The notes beneath the pieces were generated by a model. It was not told where the DNA came from. It saw only the letters and a list, made by a program, of their open reading frames with translations, and made no database searches. 64,000 nt of DNA from NCBI GenBank assembly GCA_009746045.1, contig RPFO01000175.1, positions 5,539,414-5,603,413 on the forward strand. The letters are read 5' to 3'. Position numbers and translations under genes: made by a program. Every line of letters starts with the position of its first letter. The first letter of the stretch is position 1. Source of the stretch: Mesostigma viride (Eukaryota > Streptophyta > Mesostigmatophyceae > Mesostigmatales > Mesostigmataceae). Of the stretch, positions 1-11,039 are shown piece after piece.

Positions 1-943
1 ATAGACATGTTCCAATCCCCCACTGGCCTCAAGCCCCCAAGAGGCTACTGCCACCACGCCCAATCAGCGTTGGACCACCCCCACATGTGGGTATCCAACA
101 CAGCTGTTGCCTGACTGGACAACCAAGACTAGCTGCTTGCGCCGATCACGCTATGGGGAAGTGACTAAGCTGCTTTATGGAGGCCTGGGACGGACACCAA
201 TGAGCCTGGCTCCAGAAGCTGCTTGGAAGAAGGACCACATGCTGTCAACTGCCCGGACTAAACGTCAATCAGGCTGCAGGAAGGAGCCAGCACTCTTCAC
301 TATGGCACTCAGAAAAACTGCCTAGTAGGCAAGCCACAGACTGCCAACCTATTAAGATAGCAGACTCGAACAGGGCTACTACCAAGTGCCAGGTAGCCAG
401 AACTCCTAAGCCGGAGGAGCACAAGGGCCTGAGGTGGTCCAACAGCCAGCAGAATTGCCCAAAAGTCGAAAAAATGGGCCTAAAAACGCCTTGACCAGTG
501 TCAAAAATTCTGATCTGAGAACTATATCAGATATATTCACAGATAAGAACTATGACAGCAGCCCTGGTGTCCATACTTGCTGTCCTAGTGCACCTCCTAG
601 GCCCAACAGGGACCATCTGCCAACAAGCAGTGGTAACCATCATGTCCTGGGAGAAGTAAATGCGTGGTCACAATGGTCTGGCGCAGGTAAGGGCCCCAAC
701 TGGCAAGTGACCCACACCCCACTTGTAAAGGGACGTTGTCAAGCAAGTGGTCCACCCCCTCTGGGAACATGTGTCAAAGGACACCGTCTAGCAAGTGGGC
801 AACCCATGCAAGAGACACCTGGCAACTCATGGGTGCACGTGTGATACCCTCTAGGGGACAACCCACTGCAGGTATCCCGATGTCCCCTGATGTGGTGGCA
901 TCTACCATGCCATATGCCTCCATGATAGCATCTGGCACCCTTT

Positions 944-1235
944 TGGCAGACCTGGGATATCCACTCCCCCGCAGAAATTTTCTCAGGGTAACTAGACACA
1001 GCTGTCCAAGTATGATAGTGGAAACCCCGTAAATGCTGTTGTTCTGCCCTGGCATGTGTGATGCCGTCTGGAAATTACATTGCAGACATCCAGGATGTCC
1101 ACTCCCCCGCAAAAAATTGCTCAGGGTAACCAGACGTAGCTGCCACCAATCTGGACAACTCCTAGGGAGCTCGCCCTACCCATAGTACCATGATGATAGT
1201 GGGAACAACACAAATGCCGTTGTTCTCCTCCCCAC
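944..1235. repeat. Two-copy direct repeat, about 140 bp
   Basis: Two adjacent diverged copies share the blocks CCACTCCCCCGCA, CTCAGGGTAAC, ATGATAGTGG and AAATGC[CT]GTTGTTCT in the same order. The first copy begins near 951 and the second near 1086. The arrangement indicates an old tandem duplication. No coding frame is conserved between the copies. Confidence 0.7.
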
Positions 1236-3028
1236 CAAAACCAAACCACCATACACGTGGGAGGAACCAAAGCTCAACCTAGAACGCCTCCACTGTCATG
1301 ATGCTCAACAAGAAAAGGAAGAGTTTCCCCCACAACTGAAACAAATGTTTGGCGACGCGTGAATTAAGGACGTGCCACAGTCCTTAAACAGCAAGGGTAG
1401 GCTGCCCATGCACCGAAGAAAAGGATCCTGAAAGATTGTCAAGTGAGTGCAAAAGGAACCTTGCGTAAAAAAGGCAGCCATGAATCCCTACTGTCCGCTC
1501 ATCCGGAGCCACCCTCAAAAGACACGAGGTGTAACCTGAGCCACACCGTAAAAATGTCGTCAAAGAAAAGCAGCACCGGGAAAAAAAACAACCTTAGACG
1601 GCGACGTCGTCAGGCGGTCGCGGTGGTGGTCGTGCGTGCAGCCGCAACCCGGAAACCGGGTGATAGGTGCCGTCGGCAGCAACATTGCGTCGGCTCAGCC
1701 ATAACCCGTAGCGCCATGTCGGCCTGGCCGAAAACAGAGCCTGCAGGGAAAAAAGACAGCTCCTAGCAGGATTCTGGAGCCGGACCTGCTGAGCTACTGG
1801 CCCAACACTCCGCATGGCCCTGCTCGAAACGTAGCAACACTTGCGTAATGCTAATATATAAAGATGTTTGGAGCTAGGCAGAGACTGCGGCGTCAGCAGC
1901 CACGACAGACAGGGCGGTGGTCGGACTTCAGCACGATGCGGCCAGCCAGCCGAAAGCCCGTAAGTAAGGACGCTTGTCAATGAAATATTGCACGAATTTA
2001 AAGAAAGGGACGGTGACTTAGTGGTGCGTTAATAATGGCTTATGCAACACCCTTTTCTAGGGAGAGGTGAAGGAGAAGAAGGTCGCCCACACCTGGTTCC
2101 GTAGGGATGAAGGTGATTGTGTAACCCGCCTCACTTCAGTCATAGAAGTACGATTGAAATTAAGTTGACGCCGTGGAGTATGAGTAGTTGTCTCAGCACC
2201 TTCCCTAGCAATGGGTTCCAGAGATGATGACGGATCTCCCAAACCTTGATTAGTAGGGGGTAAAGGTGATTGTGTCTTCGAACTACTCATACTTCCACAT
2301 GGAGTCGCGATCGTCTGCCTAGTAGAGACAACGGTTACGGCTGACTTCTAGTGTTACAGAGCAAGACAGTCACATCAGGATGTGTCTCAGTCTGTAACAC
2401 CGTAAGTTTTCCGCAACTCTATGAATCTTCTCGGATGACAGACATCTGATCAACGTTGTACTACCCGGAAGGTTGCGACTTCAAGAGAAACACCAAAGTA
2501 GAGATCCCCGATACCAATGTAACGACTAAAAATGATCATCAACATCATCCACAGTCCAATATGAAAGATCTTTTACCTGGGTTGCTTTCCTGAGTCGCAG
2601 AACTTCAAGTATCCGAGCAACGTTGAGATGGAAATTCCACAGCACGTGATTTAGGGAATCACAACCCCTTGTAGACACAAAGACAAGCTCGTGTATAGAC
2701 GACCTCTGTGGAACTGAAGGACGTCTATAGCCAAGGGGCTCTTATGGATTGGACAACAAAGCCAAGCTTTATTATACCATGGTGAATCAAAACCAACGTC
2801 GCAACAATGGCGACCCCACGTCCTTGATATCGACGTGCTTGTCGAACTTGCTCCAACCTTAGCCTGAAGAGAACCAATCAGAACCATGGAATTCTATACA
2901 AGATCTTCGTATCCATCCTAGTCACACAAACAGAACAACACCACACACAGCCTGGCAGAATCTTTCCATGAGATCCTAAATCTGTCGTAAGCACTGAAGT
3001 CCCAAAGGAGCATTTAAGACTCAATAGT

Positions 3029-3165
3029 ACCAACTAACAAACTACAACCCCACGTGGATCAGGCCACGACCAATGAGGGCTCCTATCAGTAGTATCAGCC
3101 AACAAACTACAACCCTACGTACGTGGATCAGGCCACGACCAATGAGGGTTCCTATCAGTTGGTTG
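3029..3165. repeat. Two-copy direct repeat, about 68 bp
   Basis: The blocks AACAAACTACAACCC, ACGTGGATCAGGCCACGACC and AATGAGGG[CT]TCCTATCAG occur twice in tandem. The copies are nearly identical; the second carries an extra ACGT before the GGATC block, so this is a recent local duplication. Confidence 0.85.
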
Positions 3166-4483
3166 ACAAAGTATCAGCTCCAAGTACCGTCGTCTTAGAA
3201 ACCTCATAACTTTCTCAATACTGATCCAAAAGTCCTCGAATAAAAGCCAAACATTCACAAAACCAAGGATGTAACAACAAAGTCATTTTTGCTTGTTACA
3301 GCGGGCCAAGCTCACGACCTATGGGGACGTCGGGCACCACCGGGTGGTGCCCTTTGTCTAATTGGAGGAGTTCGGGGCCATGGGGACCCTGACCGCCGGC
3401 TTCTTTGAGTGCTGCTGGCTCTGGGAGGACCGCCTGGACTTGGAGGGCCAGCTGGCCCCTTGGTCAGCGCGCGGACCTGGACATCGTATTGGCGCCAACA
3501 CCTTTCGAAAGCGCTTACCCGGGCTATGGCTGATATCCAGCTCCGCCGGCCGCACGCGGGCTGACTTTGCGGCGCAGCACGGTCATTAGGCTGTTTTACT
3601 TCATTCCCCGCGGTGTGGATCGAGTGTCCCATGCCGGCTGTAGTTCTTTTGTCGTGGTATCTCTTGTTATTAGCGTTGGCTTTGTTTATCTAAGTGGGTG
3701 CCTTCACTCTGATGTAAGTAGTTATATATTTTTTACATATATGTCCACAGCTAGTCTAAAATATGGATCTCAAGTATAATAAGGCCGGCCCGCAAACTAT
3801 GCCCACCATGCTTTTTATAAATTTCCCGGACGGCTAGGACTCGCAGATCGATGCAATACAGTACGCAAAGTAAAAATATGATCTCATGCAACTCCATAAG
3901 GACGTCTGCACCGATCTGGAGCCCTCAGTCCCTTTGCGTAGACGATGCGTGTGCACACACTGGGTGCATCAGGCCGCTGCCCATTGATCAACCATCTTTC
4001 GATCGCCACGCACGTAACGGTGTATCAAAGTCACTCACTCGTGCATCCAGCCTGCCATGCTTTTTTAGGACACTTCCAGGCAATTAACTTGGATGGAGTC
4101 GAGTGACAATCGAGTGGTTAATCAATTTTTAGTAAGTAGCACGTGACTGCGCTGATAATGCCACTGACTGGCTACATGATGCAAGTACGCAAGTGTGCTG
4201 ATATGAGTGCAGTGTTCAGTGGTCTGAAAGCCGTAAGTCATGCGTGGGCAACATAAAATAGAATGCATGGCATGCAAAGTATGCATCTCATTGACATATT
4301 AATTAATTAATTAATATGTAGCTGGACTCCTGCTCCCGTTGGGGAGTCACGGAGCATTAACCCGATGGATGGATGGATGGGTGCAAACAGTCATACCGGT
4401 CTAATCTACCGGTCTCATTTACATATGATGTACGATGAAATATAAGCGAGCATATATGATCGATCTCCCAACGGAGGAATTAA

Positions 4484-4566
4484 TTAATAGACACGTGACT
4501 GCGTCACGTGAGCATAAGTCCTCAGTGGGAGGGGAACATGGGATGGAATGGATGGTGTAAGCTGGA
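4484..4566 (+). repeat. Dispersed repeat copy, paired with 54494-54580
   Basis: About 80 bp here match the reverse complement of 54494-54580 at roughly 90 percent by eye. Shared blocks include CACGTGAGCATAAGTCCTC, GTGGGAGGG and AACATGGGATGGAATGGATG. The repeat contains an imperfect CACGTGACTGCGTCACGTG palindrome. It is probably the end of an unclassified interspersed element. Confidence 0.75.
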
Positions 4567-5599
4567 ATGGAACGGAGGCATGTCATAATTTAATTTTTTT
4601 TTTAATAAGCGAGCATATGAGCTGGCATATTGGGTCCCATAAGCCCGCAAAATGGCATCTGAGTTCTGGCCCCTATGCCCGCCTCGTATACTAGGTCACG
4701 CGCACATGTACGCAACTGCCTCCTGCTGTGGTAACAGTAATTAGGGCAGTTGGCCTGCCGCGTGAAGGTTGTGCCTGGCAGTGGCTGTTAGTGGGCTGCC
4801 ACCTGCATGCACCCATGTAACTGCATCGATCGGCATCAACAGCCGAGAGCTGCACCTAACCAGAAAGTGTTGCACCGGCATGCCCGTGGCAGGCTGCGCT
4901 GGCCCAGATAAGTCCGGTCACAAAAAAGAACTGCTGCATGGCAACCAATTATTAGCCTTTTCCAAGGGAATCCGTTCGGGCCCTGCCGCCCTAGCATGGC
5001 CGGGAAAGGTTTAGCCGACCATGCCGACATAAAAGAAGTCGCCCTCGCGAAGCCTAGGCGGTCGCACGGCAGCTGGCACATGGCACGGCTGATGGACACC
5101 CATGACAGGTGCTGACGGCCACAATAATCCTCTCCACAATCCAAGTTTGTCCAGAGCTCTAAAAGACCATGAGATCGGCGCAAAACATCAGCTTTGGGCC
5201 GGAAAGTACTTCAAGGGTAGTGGAAAGTACACTCCCCTTCACCCCGAGGCTGGCTACAAGCTTGGGGCCGGACATGAGCCCTGCCCTTTGAGATGTGATC
5301 TGCAGTATGCATCGTGGTGAAAGACCTATATAGCGGGGGGTAGGCATGCTGACATCAGGCGCCGCTTGCTCACGGCCAGGCTGTGGCCTCCGCGCCAGTA
5401 AGCAAGCAAAGCGAGCGAGGTTCCCGTATGATCCTAGAGCCGATCTTAGAGCCGAAAAGAAAATAAGAAATGTACAAAAGCATCTTTTGCCCGTGTAGGC
5501 CAGCAACCCCGCACCCGCAACAAGCAAGGCAAGCAACTACGGCAGCAGCAGCTCCTGCGAGATGGCAGCATAGGCCAGCGTGGAACGCCCATAGAGTAA

Positions 5600-6276
5600 T
5601 CAGTCACTCCAATAGGATGGCACCGTCACTCTAATGGGATGGCACAGTCCAGTTGGCAGAGTCGACCTGACAGGTACAGGACGGAATGCTGACTAGCGTC
5701 ACGTCTTTCGTCCACAGTGCCCTTCCCATGATGATCCAATCTCCCACCCTCCCGCCTTTCCCCTCCTCCACGCACGTCACAGGGCCTCCACAGCCACTTC
5801 CTTGTCTTGACTGGCTGCCGCAGCCACCGTCCTCCAGGGCAGGTGGTGGGCGTGGCATCTGTGTCCGTCACGCGCCCGCCGCAGCTGATAAGGGCCGACT
5901 TCCGGGGCGAGAGCACATGGAAGGGAAAAAGTCGGAAGCGTTGCGGAGCGGTCGGGCGTAGGCGGTGACAGCTGCCAGCCGAGTGCCGAGGCAAGGAGGC
6001 CAGGAACCGACGAGAGCTAAGGAGCCAAAGCATGGAGGGGTGAAAGCCAAGGAAGTGCGGGCTGCGATATTTATAGATGTAGAGCCTGCCATGGCGCCCG
6101 GATGTCTCCCATCCATGCCTGGCCTGGCAACAGCATGCGCCACAACAGGCTCCATACTGAGCAGCAGTGGAAGTGCCGGTAGTGCCGCCCCCACTTGCAT
6201 GTGGCGCAGTCTCCAGCAGTCAACCCTCCAGATAGGAGCGTACTGAGACGTAGCGTACCAGGGTGCTGCCCCTGTG
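5600..6276. other. Downstream flank of COQ9, no gene seen
   Basis: This GC-rich stretch lies 3' of the minus-strand COQ9 gene. It has overlapping open frames on both strands but none resembles a known protein. It may hold the COQ9 3' untranslated region. I did not find a convincing polyadenylation signal. Confidence 0.4.
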
Positions 6277-7359
6277 TCAGCTCCTCGAACCCCCCCTGCT
6301 GGTGCCACCAAAGCCCATGGCGGATGCCAGCTGTAACATCTCGGACATTCGCTTGTCGCACTCCATCATGCCCGCGATGCGGCGGTCCAGGAACTGCCAC
6401 GTGTCGCCGAACCCGGGTGAGAAATCCGACATCATGTACATCTCGGCCGATGTATAGATGGTGGCCAGCGCCGCCCGGCGCGCGTGGTACTGGGCGCCGT
6501 GGGATTCGTCGCCAGCAAGTAACCACAGCCGGTCGATTAACACCGCCAGGTGCTGCAGAGCGCTGGTGAGAAGCGCCGGCTTGCCCATGATAGCGAGCGC
6601 CTGCGGCCACTGCGTGAGAACCGGGGCCAACATTTCCAACCGGCTCTGCACGAGCGCCTTGAGCCGGTCCCGTAGCAGAAGCACCCCTAGCTCATCTGCT
6701 CTTTCCTCCGCGATGGCGTCTAGTCTCCCCTGGCAACGCTGAAGGAAAAATTCGATCAGTTCCACGTCGCCGCCTTTCTGAAAAAGGCCCACAGACGCGG
6801 GCGAGTAGCCCGCGTCCTTTAACCCAGCCATAATAGCCGCGCTGGACCATCCGTGCACGCCGACATGCTTCAAAGCAGCATCTAGAATCTTTTCCCTGTC
6901 AAATCCGGATTCTTCATCGGGGGCTCGCTCTTGACCTACCTCTTGGTCGTTCAATCCAGCTCCCGCCGATGTCGTGAAACGGGAGGGGTATTCGCCCTTG
7001 AATAATGACGCAAAGCGTGCTGGGCTAGCAACTGATGCCGCGCTGTAGGGGCCATCCAGAAAGGATGGAATGCCGCGATGTGGGGGTGAGAAACGCGAAG
7101 ACGCTAAATTGGGGCAAGAAGTGGCTGAGTACGCTCTCCGTGCAACGGCCACGTCCAGTGCGGTCGTGATTTCACCAACCGAGAGCAAACCTCGCACGCT
7201 TTGAGCAGTTCTATACACTTTCTGCAATGAAATTTTTGTTGCTCTAGCTGCCATTCTCTTCTTCTTCCTTGCGGCAAGTGCCCTCACGTGAGCAAAACCT
7301 GCGAGAGCAACATGACACCGGTTATTCCCACGCCATACGCTCTGGTCGGCCATGTTCAT
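6277..7359 (-). CDS. COQ9: Ubiquinone biosynthesis protein COQ9, mitochondrial
   Basis: COQ9 is a lipid-binding, TetR-like accessory protein of the mitochondrial coenzyme Q synthesis complex that supports the COQ7 hydroxylase. The 360-aa frame has an N-terminal region of about 150 residues without conserved features, then the family core. EKILDAALKHVGVHGWSSAA starts the helix-turn-helix-like part at about residue 160. It is followed by SPASVGLFQKGG, ELIEFFLQRC, SRLEMLAPVLTQWPQALAI and LAVLIDRLWLLAGDES. The C-terminal signature is AALATIYTSAEMYMMSDFSP followed by DTWQFLDRRI. Two starts are possible: 7359, or M36 at 7254 (MAARATKISLQKVYRTAQS), which opens a basic, acid-poor, mitochondrial-targeting-like peptide and is my preferred start. 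There is no intron. It is divergent from the F-box gene, with about 0.7 kb between them. Identification is confident; the exact start is not. Confidence 0.93.
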   Translation of the reverse strand: MNMADQSVWRGNNRCHVALAGFAHVRALAARKKKRMAARATKISLQKVYRTAQSVRGLLSVGEITTALDVAVARRAYSATSCPNLASSRFSPPHRGIPSFLDGPYSAASVASPARFASLFKGEYPSRFTTSAGAGLNDQEVGQERAPDEESGFDREKILDAALKHVGVHGWSSAAIMAGLKDAGYSPASVGLFQKGGDVELIEFFLQRCQGRLDAIAEERADELGVLLLRDRLKALVQSRLEMLAPVLTQWPQALAIMGKPALLTSALQHLAVLIDRLWLLAGDESHGAQYHARRAALATIYTSAEMYMMSDFSPGFGDTWQFLDRRIAGMMECDKRMSEMLQLASAMGFGGTSRGGSRS

Positions 7360-8074
7360 GGGCGATCACGTGCAAGTGCTGGAGAGCACCCGCGCGTCCA
7401 ACGCGACAATCCGATGACAGGGTGGACTGATGACGTTTCCCGAGCCGAGCTCGTCCAGCGCACCGTTGACCGTACCCTCCGTCCCAGGATGCGCCGATAC
7501 TGCAGTAAGACAGGTCTGCCGTCTGCGAACAGGCATCACAGAAGCAAGAGGCAGCCTCCTTATTTCTACTTCCTACAGTAACTGTAAGGCATTTGATAGC
7601 CTTGTTTCAACTCTCGATGAATCCTTTGGTATTGATTTCCTAAATGACAAGGTCACAAGTCACAACTCACAAGGCCCAAGGCGACCTGATTCATTATAAC
7701 ACTTCAATCATGACAGTTGACACTACATAATTTGCATTCGACCAGATCACACCCCGGCACAGGACGACCAAGACATGCAGCAGCTGGGCAGGCATGGCGG
7801 TTCGTATATTTTGCTAGGAATGAACGAAACTTGCACGACAGGTTTATGGTAGGAATTCCCACCGGCGTACAGTAATAAGGAAAACATGTCGCCCAGATGA
7901 TTCTACGCTAAAATTGCTATCCGCTGACACCCTTTTGGGCTGCATAGGGGAGTTGCGATCCAGGATATTGTTGCTGTGGTCGAGGTCACTAACTAGCACG
8001 TTGCCTGTTGATAGCTACGTTACTGCGAAGGGATACAGTTATTATCACCCAATCGATTTTGCCAGTTGCGGGAA
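7360..8074. promoter_or_regulatory. Shared divergent intergenic region of COQ9 and F-box gene
   Basis: The only sequence between the two divergent start codons is about 0.7 kb, or 0.8 kb if COQ9 starts at 7254. Promoters for both genes must lie here unless 5' introns exist. I see no clear TATA box or known element pair, so this assignment rests on position alone. Confidence 0.4.
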
Positions 8075-10438
8075 ATGCGACTCCGTGTAAGGACGCCTGA
8101 TGGGGAGACTCACAAAGTCGAGGTGCCGGAGATGTGCGACTTCGCGCACCTTCGCTCGCGTGTTGCGCAAGTGATATATTCCGGCTCCGCGCCGGCGAGG
8201 CTTCAATTTTCCTTGAACAAGCGCGACGTTATAAATTGTGCCGAGACGGCTCTTGTTGCGTCGGTAGGGCTTCGGAACGGGGATCTTCTGTACATCATGC
8301 CCCCCGGCTCTGGCTCAGCTGCCGGTGCCGGTAGCATCCCTGCATCCCGCCCGGCAGCAGTCGAGACAGCTAGCGCGGTTGGCCCCGCTCATGCCGCGCT
8401 CGATACCGCGGAAAAGAAGCGGGAGAGGTGCGCCGAGGCTGCCTTGCGGCGCTTGGCCGGGCAGTCGTCGACCGCGGCGCCCGCCGCAACCGTCGATCCT
8501 CCTCGCCCCGCGTTCCCGATGGACACCCGTTCGTCGACCGAGCACGGTCCTGTTCCTGACGGCGGTAGCGCTGGTATGGGCGGGGACGGCGATGACATGG
8601 CTGTTGAGGCCGTTGAATTCGGTGGCGGGGATGGAGAGGGTGAGGAACCATTTGTCCCGATCAGTTCCGGCCCTTCGACCCTCAAGAAAGTGGTCGCCCA
8701 GTTCCTGTCATCCGTCACGTCACCGCTCCCGCAGGACCTGCTGGCGATCGCCATCCACGCCGCGATGCTCGAGAGTGGGCTGAGCGCGGTCGATTCTGGC
8801 GGCGATTCTACAAATACCGCCACAACCAACAGCCCTACTGACACTACCGGCGGCTCCATGAACAACAACACCCAGGCGGTTACAGCCGGAAGCAGCAGCA
8901 GCAGCGGGGCGACCAGTGCTCCATGGGCACTCGTCCCTCATGGCCTCAAGAAGCCGGGCGGCCGGTACACGATGCGGTACAAGTTGCCGCGGGAGCAAGT
9001 CATCCGCGTGAATGCAGCGCCCCGCGATGGCAGCCCCGCGATCCTTGGTGACGGCGCAAGCAGTCCCGGGAGCGGGAACGAAAAAGCCAGGGATCAAAAC
9101 GGAGCCGCCGCTCCGTCTACAATCAGCCTCCAGTGCCACACCATGGGCCCCTACCTGGTCGCGTGCGGTATTGTCCTTGATGCCATCACTCCGGTGCTGT
9201 CCGCCAGCACACCATCATCGTTCTCTGCCTCACCCTCCTCCACAGCGGCACCACCATCGTCCTCGGCAGCCCCCTCGCCCGGCCTGCGGCCCTCTCCCTC
9301 CTTCCGACGTCTCTTGTTGCGCATCGACGAGCACATCAGCGCGGACGCACTCGCGTCCCTCGCATGCGACATGTGGCGCGACGCCGGCGCGGCCCCGCCT
9401 CCCGCTTCTGATCCCTCCCCGCCTTCCTCTTCTTCTTCGGGGGCGTACGTGGGCGCGATCGGGGGGGCGCCAGCGGTTGGCTCAGCGGGCAAAGGAGCAG
9501 GGGCGGGGGAAGCGCATGATGTCAACCCCCACGCTGCCATCGATGATTTCTCTGGGGGGCGCCCTTCCCAGGGCATCGGCCACCCCGGGGTCCCTGCTCC
9601 CCACCGCGTGCCTCTCGGGTCCCTCTTTCGTGACGTTCGCAAGTTGTGGATCTCCGCGAAGGACGCGCTCTCCCTCCCCTTGTGCGTGGAGCTGTGCGGC
9701 CGGCTGGGCGTGCCCCCCCCGCCCTCGCTCCCTGCCCTACCCTGGGAGCTCAAGCTGCAGGTGCTCAGGTCGCTGGGACCCAGGGAGCTCGCTGCCATGT
9801 CGTGTGCCAGCAGCGAGCTGCACTTCTTGGCGCAGGACAACGCGCTGTGGGAGCCGCTGTATTTAGCCGAGTTTGGGTCTTCCGCCACTGGTGCCACTGC
9901 TGCCACTGGCACGCCTGCTGCTAACCCTGCCGCTGGCGCCGGAACGATGGGCGCTGCTGGCGCCGGCACCGCTGCTGGTAGCAGTGCTAGCACCGGCACA
10001 CCCGGCACAGGTACTTCCAATAGGGGTGGGGGTGGTGATGCAAGGGCGGCGAGTACCACCGGGGACGCATCGCAGGGGGTGGCGTCGGCCCCCCTCCCCG
10101 AGGGTGAGTGGAAGCGGCGCTATGTCGCCGCACTTCTTGCGCGCCGGCGGCAGCGGGAAAGAGGGGAGGCTCTGCGCCGCATGTGGGCGCCACCTGTCAT
10201 CCGCCCGCCACACCCGCTGCTGCCGCGCACGCCTCCGTTTGGTTTCCCGGGTGTCATCGGGGGGGATTATGACCGCATGCCCTGGATGGGGGGGGGGATA
10301 CTCCCTGGTCGGGGGTGGGGCGGGGGGAACATGGGGGGGGCAATGGGTGGATTTGGGGGGTTGGGGGGAATGGGAGGGGGGTTGGGTGGCCCGGGGGGGT
10401 TCCCTGGTTCTGGGCGTCGCCGATTTGACATTGTATAA
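8075..10438 (+). CDS. Ubiquitin-like/F-box protein, SKIP22/FBXO7-like
   Basis: This is probably the substrate-recognition subunit of an SCF ubiquitin ligase. An in-frame TTG lies at 8066, but the first ATG is at 8075 and starts directly on a ubiquitin-like fold (MRLRVRTPDGETHKVEVPE, to about residue 75). That gives 787 residues. A long Ala/Ser/Pro/Gly-rich linker follows. A PI31/FP-like segment occupies about residues 345-440 (ISLQCHTMGPYLVACG, then LLLRIDEHIS). Next comes KLWISAKDALSLPLCVELCG at about 515-540 and the F-box at about 546-605 (LPALPWELKLQVLRSLGPRE, ending DNALWEPLYLAEF). After another low-complexity insert comes EGEWKRRYVAALLARRRQRE and a Pro/Arg-rich tail like FBXO7 and SKIP22. 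It is longer than the plant relatives I know (near 500 aa) because of the linkers and a Gly/Met-rich C-terminus. It has no intron. The domain order supports the family; the substrate is unknown. Confidence 0.87.
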   Translation: MRLRVRTPDGETHKVEVPEMCDFAHLRSRVAQVIYSGSAPARLQFSLNKRDVINCAETALVASVGLRNGDLLYIMPPGSGSAAGAGSIPASRPAAVETASAVGPAHAALDTAEKKRERCAEAALRRLAGQSSTAAPAATVDPPRPAFPMDTRSSTEHGPVPDGGSAGMGGDGDDMAVEAVEFGGGDGEGEEPFVPISSGPSTLKKVVAQFLSSVTSPLPQDLLAIAIHAAMLESGLSAVDSGGDSTNTATTNSPTDTTGGSMNNNTQAVTAGSSSSSGATSAPWALVPHGLKKPGGRYTMRYKLPREQVIRVNAAPRDGSPAILGDGASSPGSGNEKARDQNGAAAPSTISLQCHTMGPYLVACGIVLDAITPVLSASTPSSFSASPSSTAAPPSSSAAPSPGLRPSPSFRRLLLRIDEHISADALASLACDMWRDAGAAPPPASDPSPPSSSSSGAYVGAIGGAPAVGSAGKGAGAGEAHDVNPHAAIDDFSGGRPSQGIGHPGVPAPHRVPLGSLFRDVRKLWISAKDALSLPLCVELCGRLGVPPPPSLPALPWELKLQVLRSLGPRELAAMSCASSELHFLAQDNALWEPLYLAEFGSSATGATAATGTPAANPAAGAGTMGAAGAGTAAGSSASTGTPGTGTSNRGGGGDARAASTTGDASQGVASAPLPEGEWKRRYVAALLARRRQRERGEALRRMWAPPVIRPPHPLLPRTPPFGFPGVIGGDYDRMPWMGGGILPGRGWGGGNMGGAMGGFGGLGGMGGGLGGPGGFPGSGRRRFDIV

Positions 10439-10488
10439 AAGTCTCCTTGTGGCCTTGTCCAGCGTAGGATAACTGATTATGATCGATC

Positions 10489-10494
10489 AATAAA
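10489..10494 (+). terminator. Polyadenylation signal AATAAA of F-box gene
   Basis: A canonical AATAAA lies about 50 bp after the F-box stop codon, inside GATCAATAAATC. Position and sequence fit a eukaryotic cleavage and polyadenylation signal. Confidence 0.6.
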
Positions 10495-11039
10495 TCAACT
10501 TGCACGTAGACTTCATACCTTTATTTACACGTAGATCGGATATTGCCTGGTATGAATTGCAAGTATTGAATTTTCAATGCACACTTTTCACGTGTAGCTG
10601 CTCAACGGGCCGAAACTCGTCCTTCAAACGTCTAACTAAGCATGCCCGAAGCCTAATTAGGAATAATATCGATCACACTGGCCAAGCCTAGCACTCAAAC
10701 GAAATATATGTTTGTCGAACATTTGTCTCATTGATGTTCATGAATGTGTGATGCTCTTTACACGGAATATTTAGGACCAAGAGAATTAGTACGTTTTAAC
10801 GAATCACCCAAATTATCATCGGGCAGCAGTGGTGCTCCTAGAATGCACGCTGGCGGAAGTGATTGTCAGGTTCTATGGGCTAATTGGGCTTTACTTAGCG
10901 TCAAGGATGCGTTTAAATTGTTATTGGTAAAGCTTTAAAAAGTTTGGTGGGTCTCGGCAAGATTTCCATCATGATCGGTAAGACGTACACTCTCCAGGCT
11001 CGCGGGATGCGCGTCTTACTATTATTCCATGGAAGGTTG
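10495..11039. other. Intergenic DNA, no feature seen
   Basis: AT-rich DNA between the F-box gene and the diverged foldback arm. I see no coding potential or clear repeat. The left limit of the adjacent mobile-element relic may extend into this stretch. Confidence 0.4.

Larger units (their letters stand above)
1..5600. other. Gene-poor intergenic DNA
   Basis: I see no gene I can support here. Open frames are short, overlap on both strands and lack recognisable domains. A GC-rich island at about 3300-3620 has open frames on both strands but no recognisable product. A TATATAA-like box lies near 1853 and could belong to a promoter or LTR, but I find no paired LTR, primer-binding site or retroelement protein. 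Two short direct duplications and one dispersed repeat are listed separately. Confidence 0.5.

Noticed and set aside
1-3300. LTR retrotransposon with a TATA box near 1853 and a primer-site-like GTATCAGCTCC near 3172
   Set aside because: No paired LTRs and no gag, protease or polymerase sequence could be recognised.
3312-3632. GC-rich open frames on both strands
   Set aside because: No recognisable domain, no splice partners, and overlapping frames are expected from base composition.
5626-6610. Open frames antisense to or downstream of COQ9
   Set aside because: No family resemblance; those above 6277 are shadows of the COQ9 frame.
8134-10505. Many overlapping open frames on both strands across the F-box gene
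   Set aside because: Shadows of a GC-rich coding sequence; only the 8075 frame has conserved domains.
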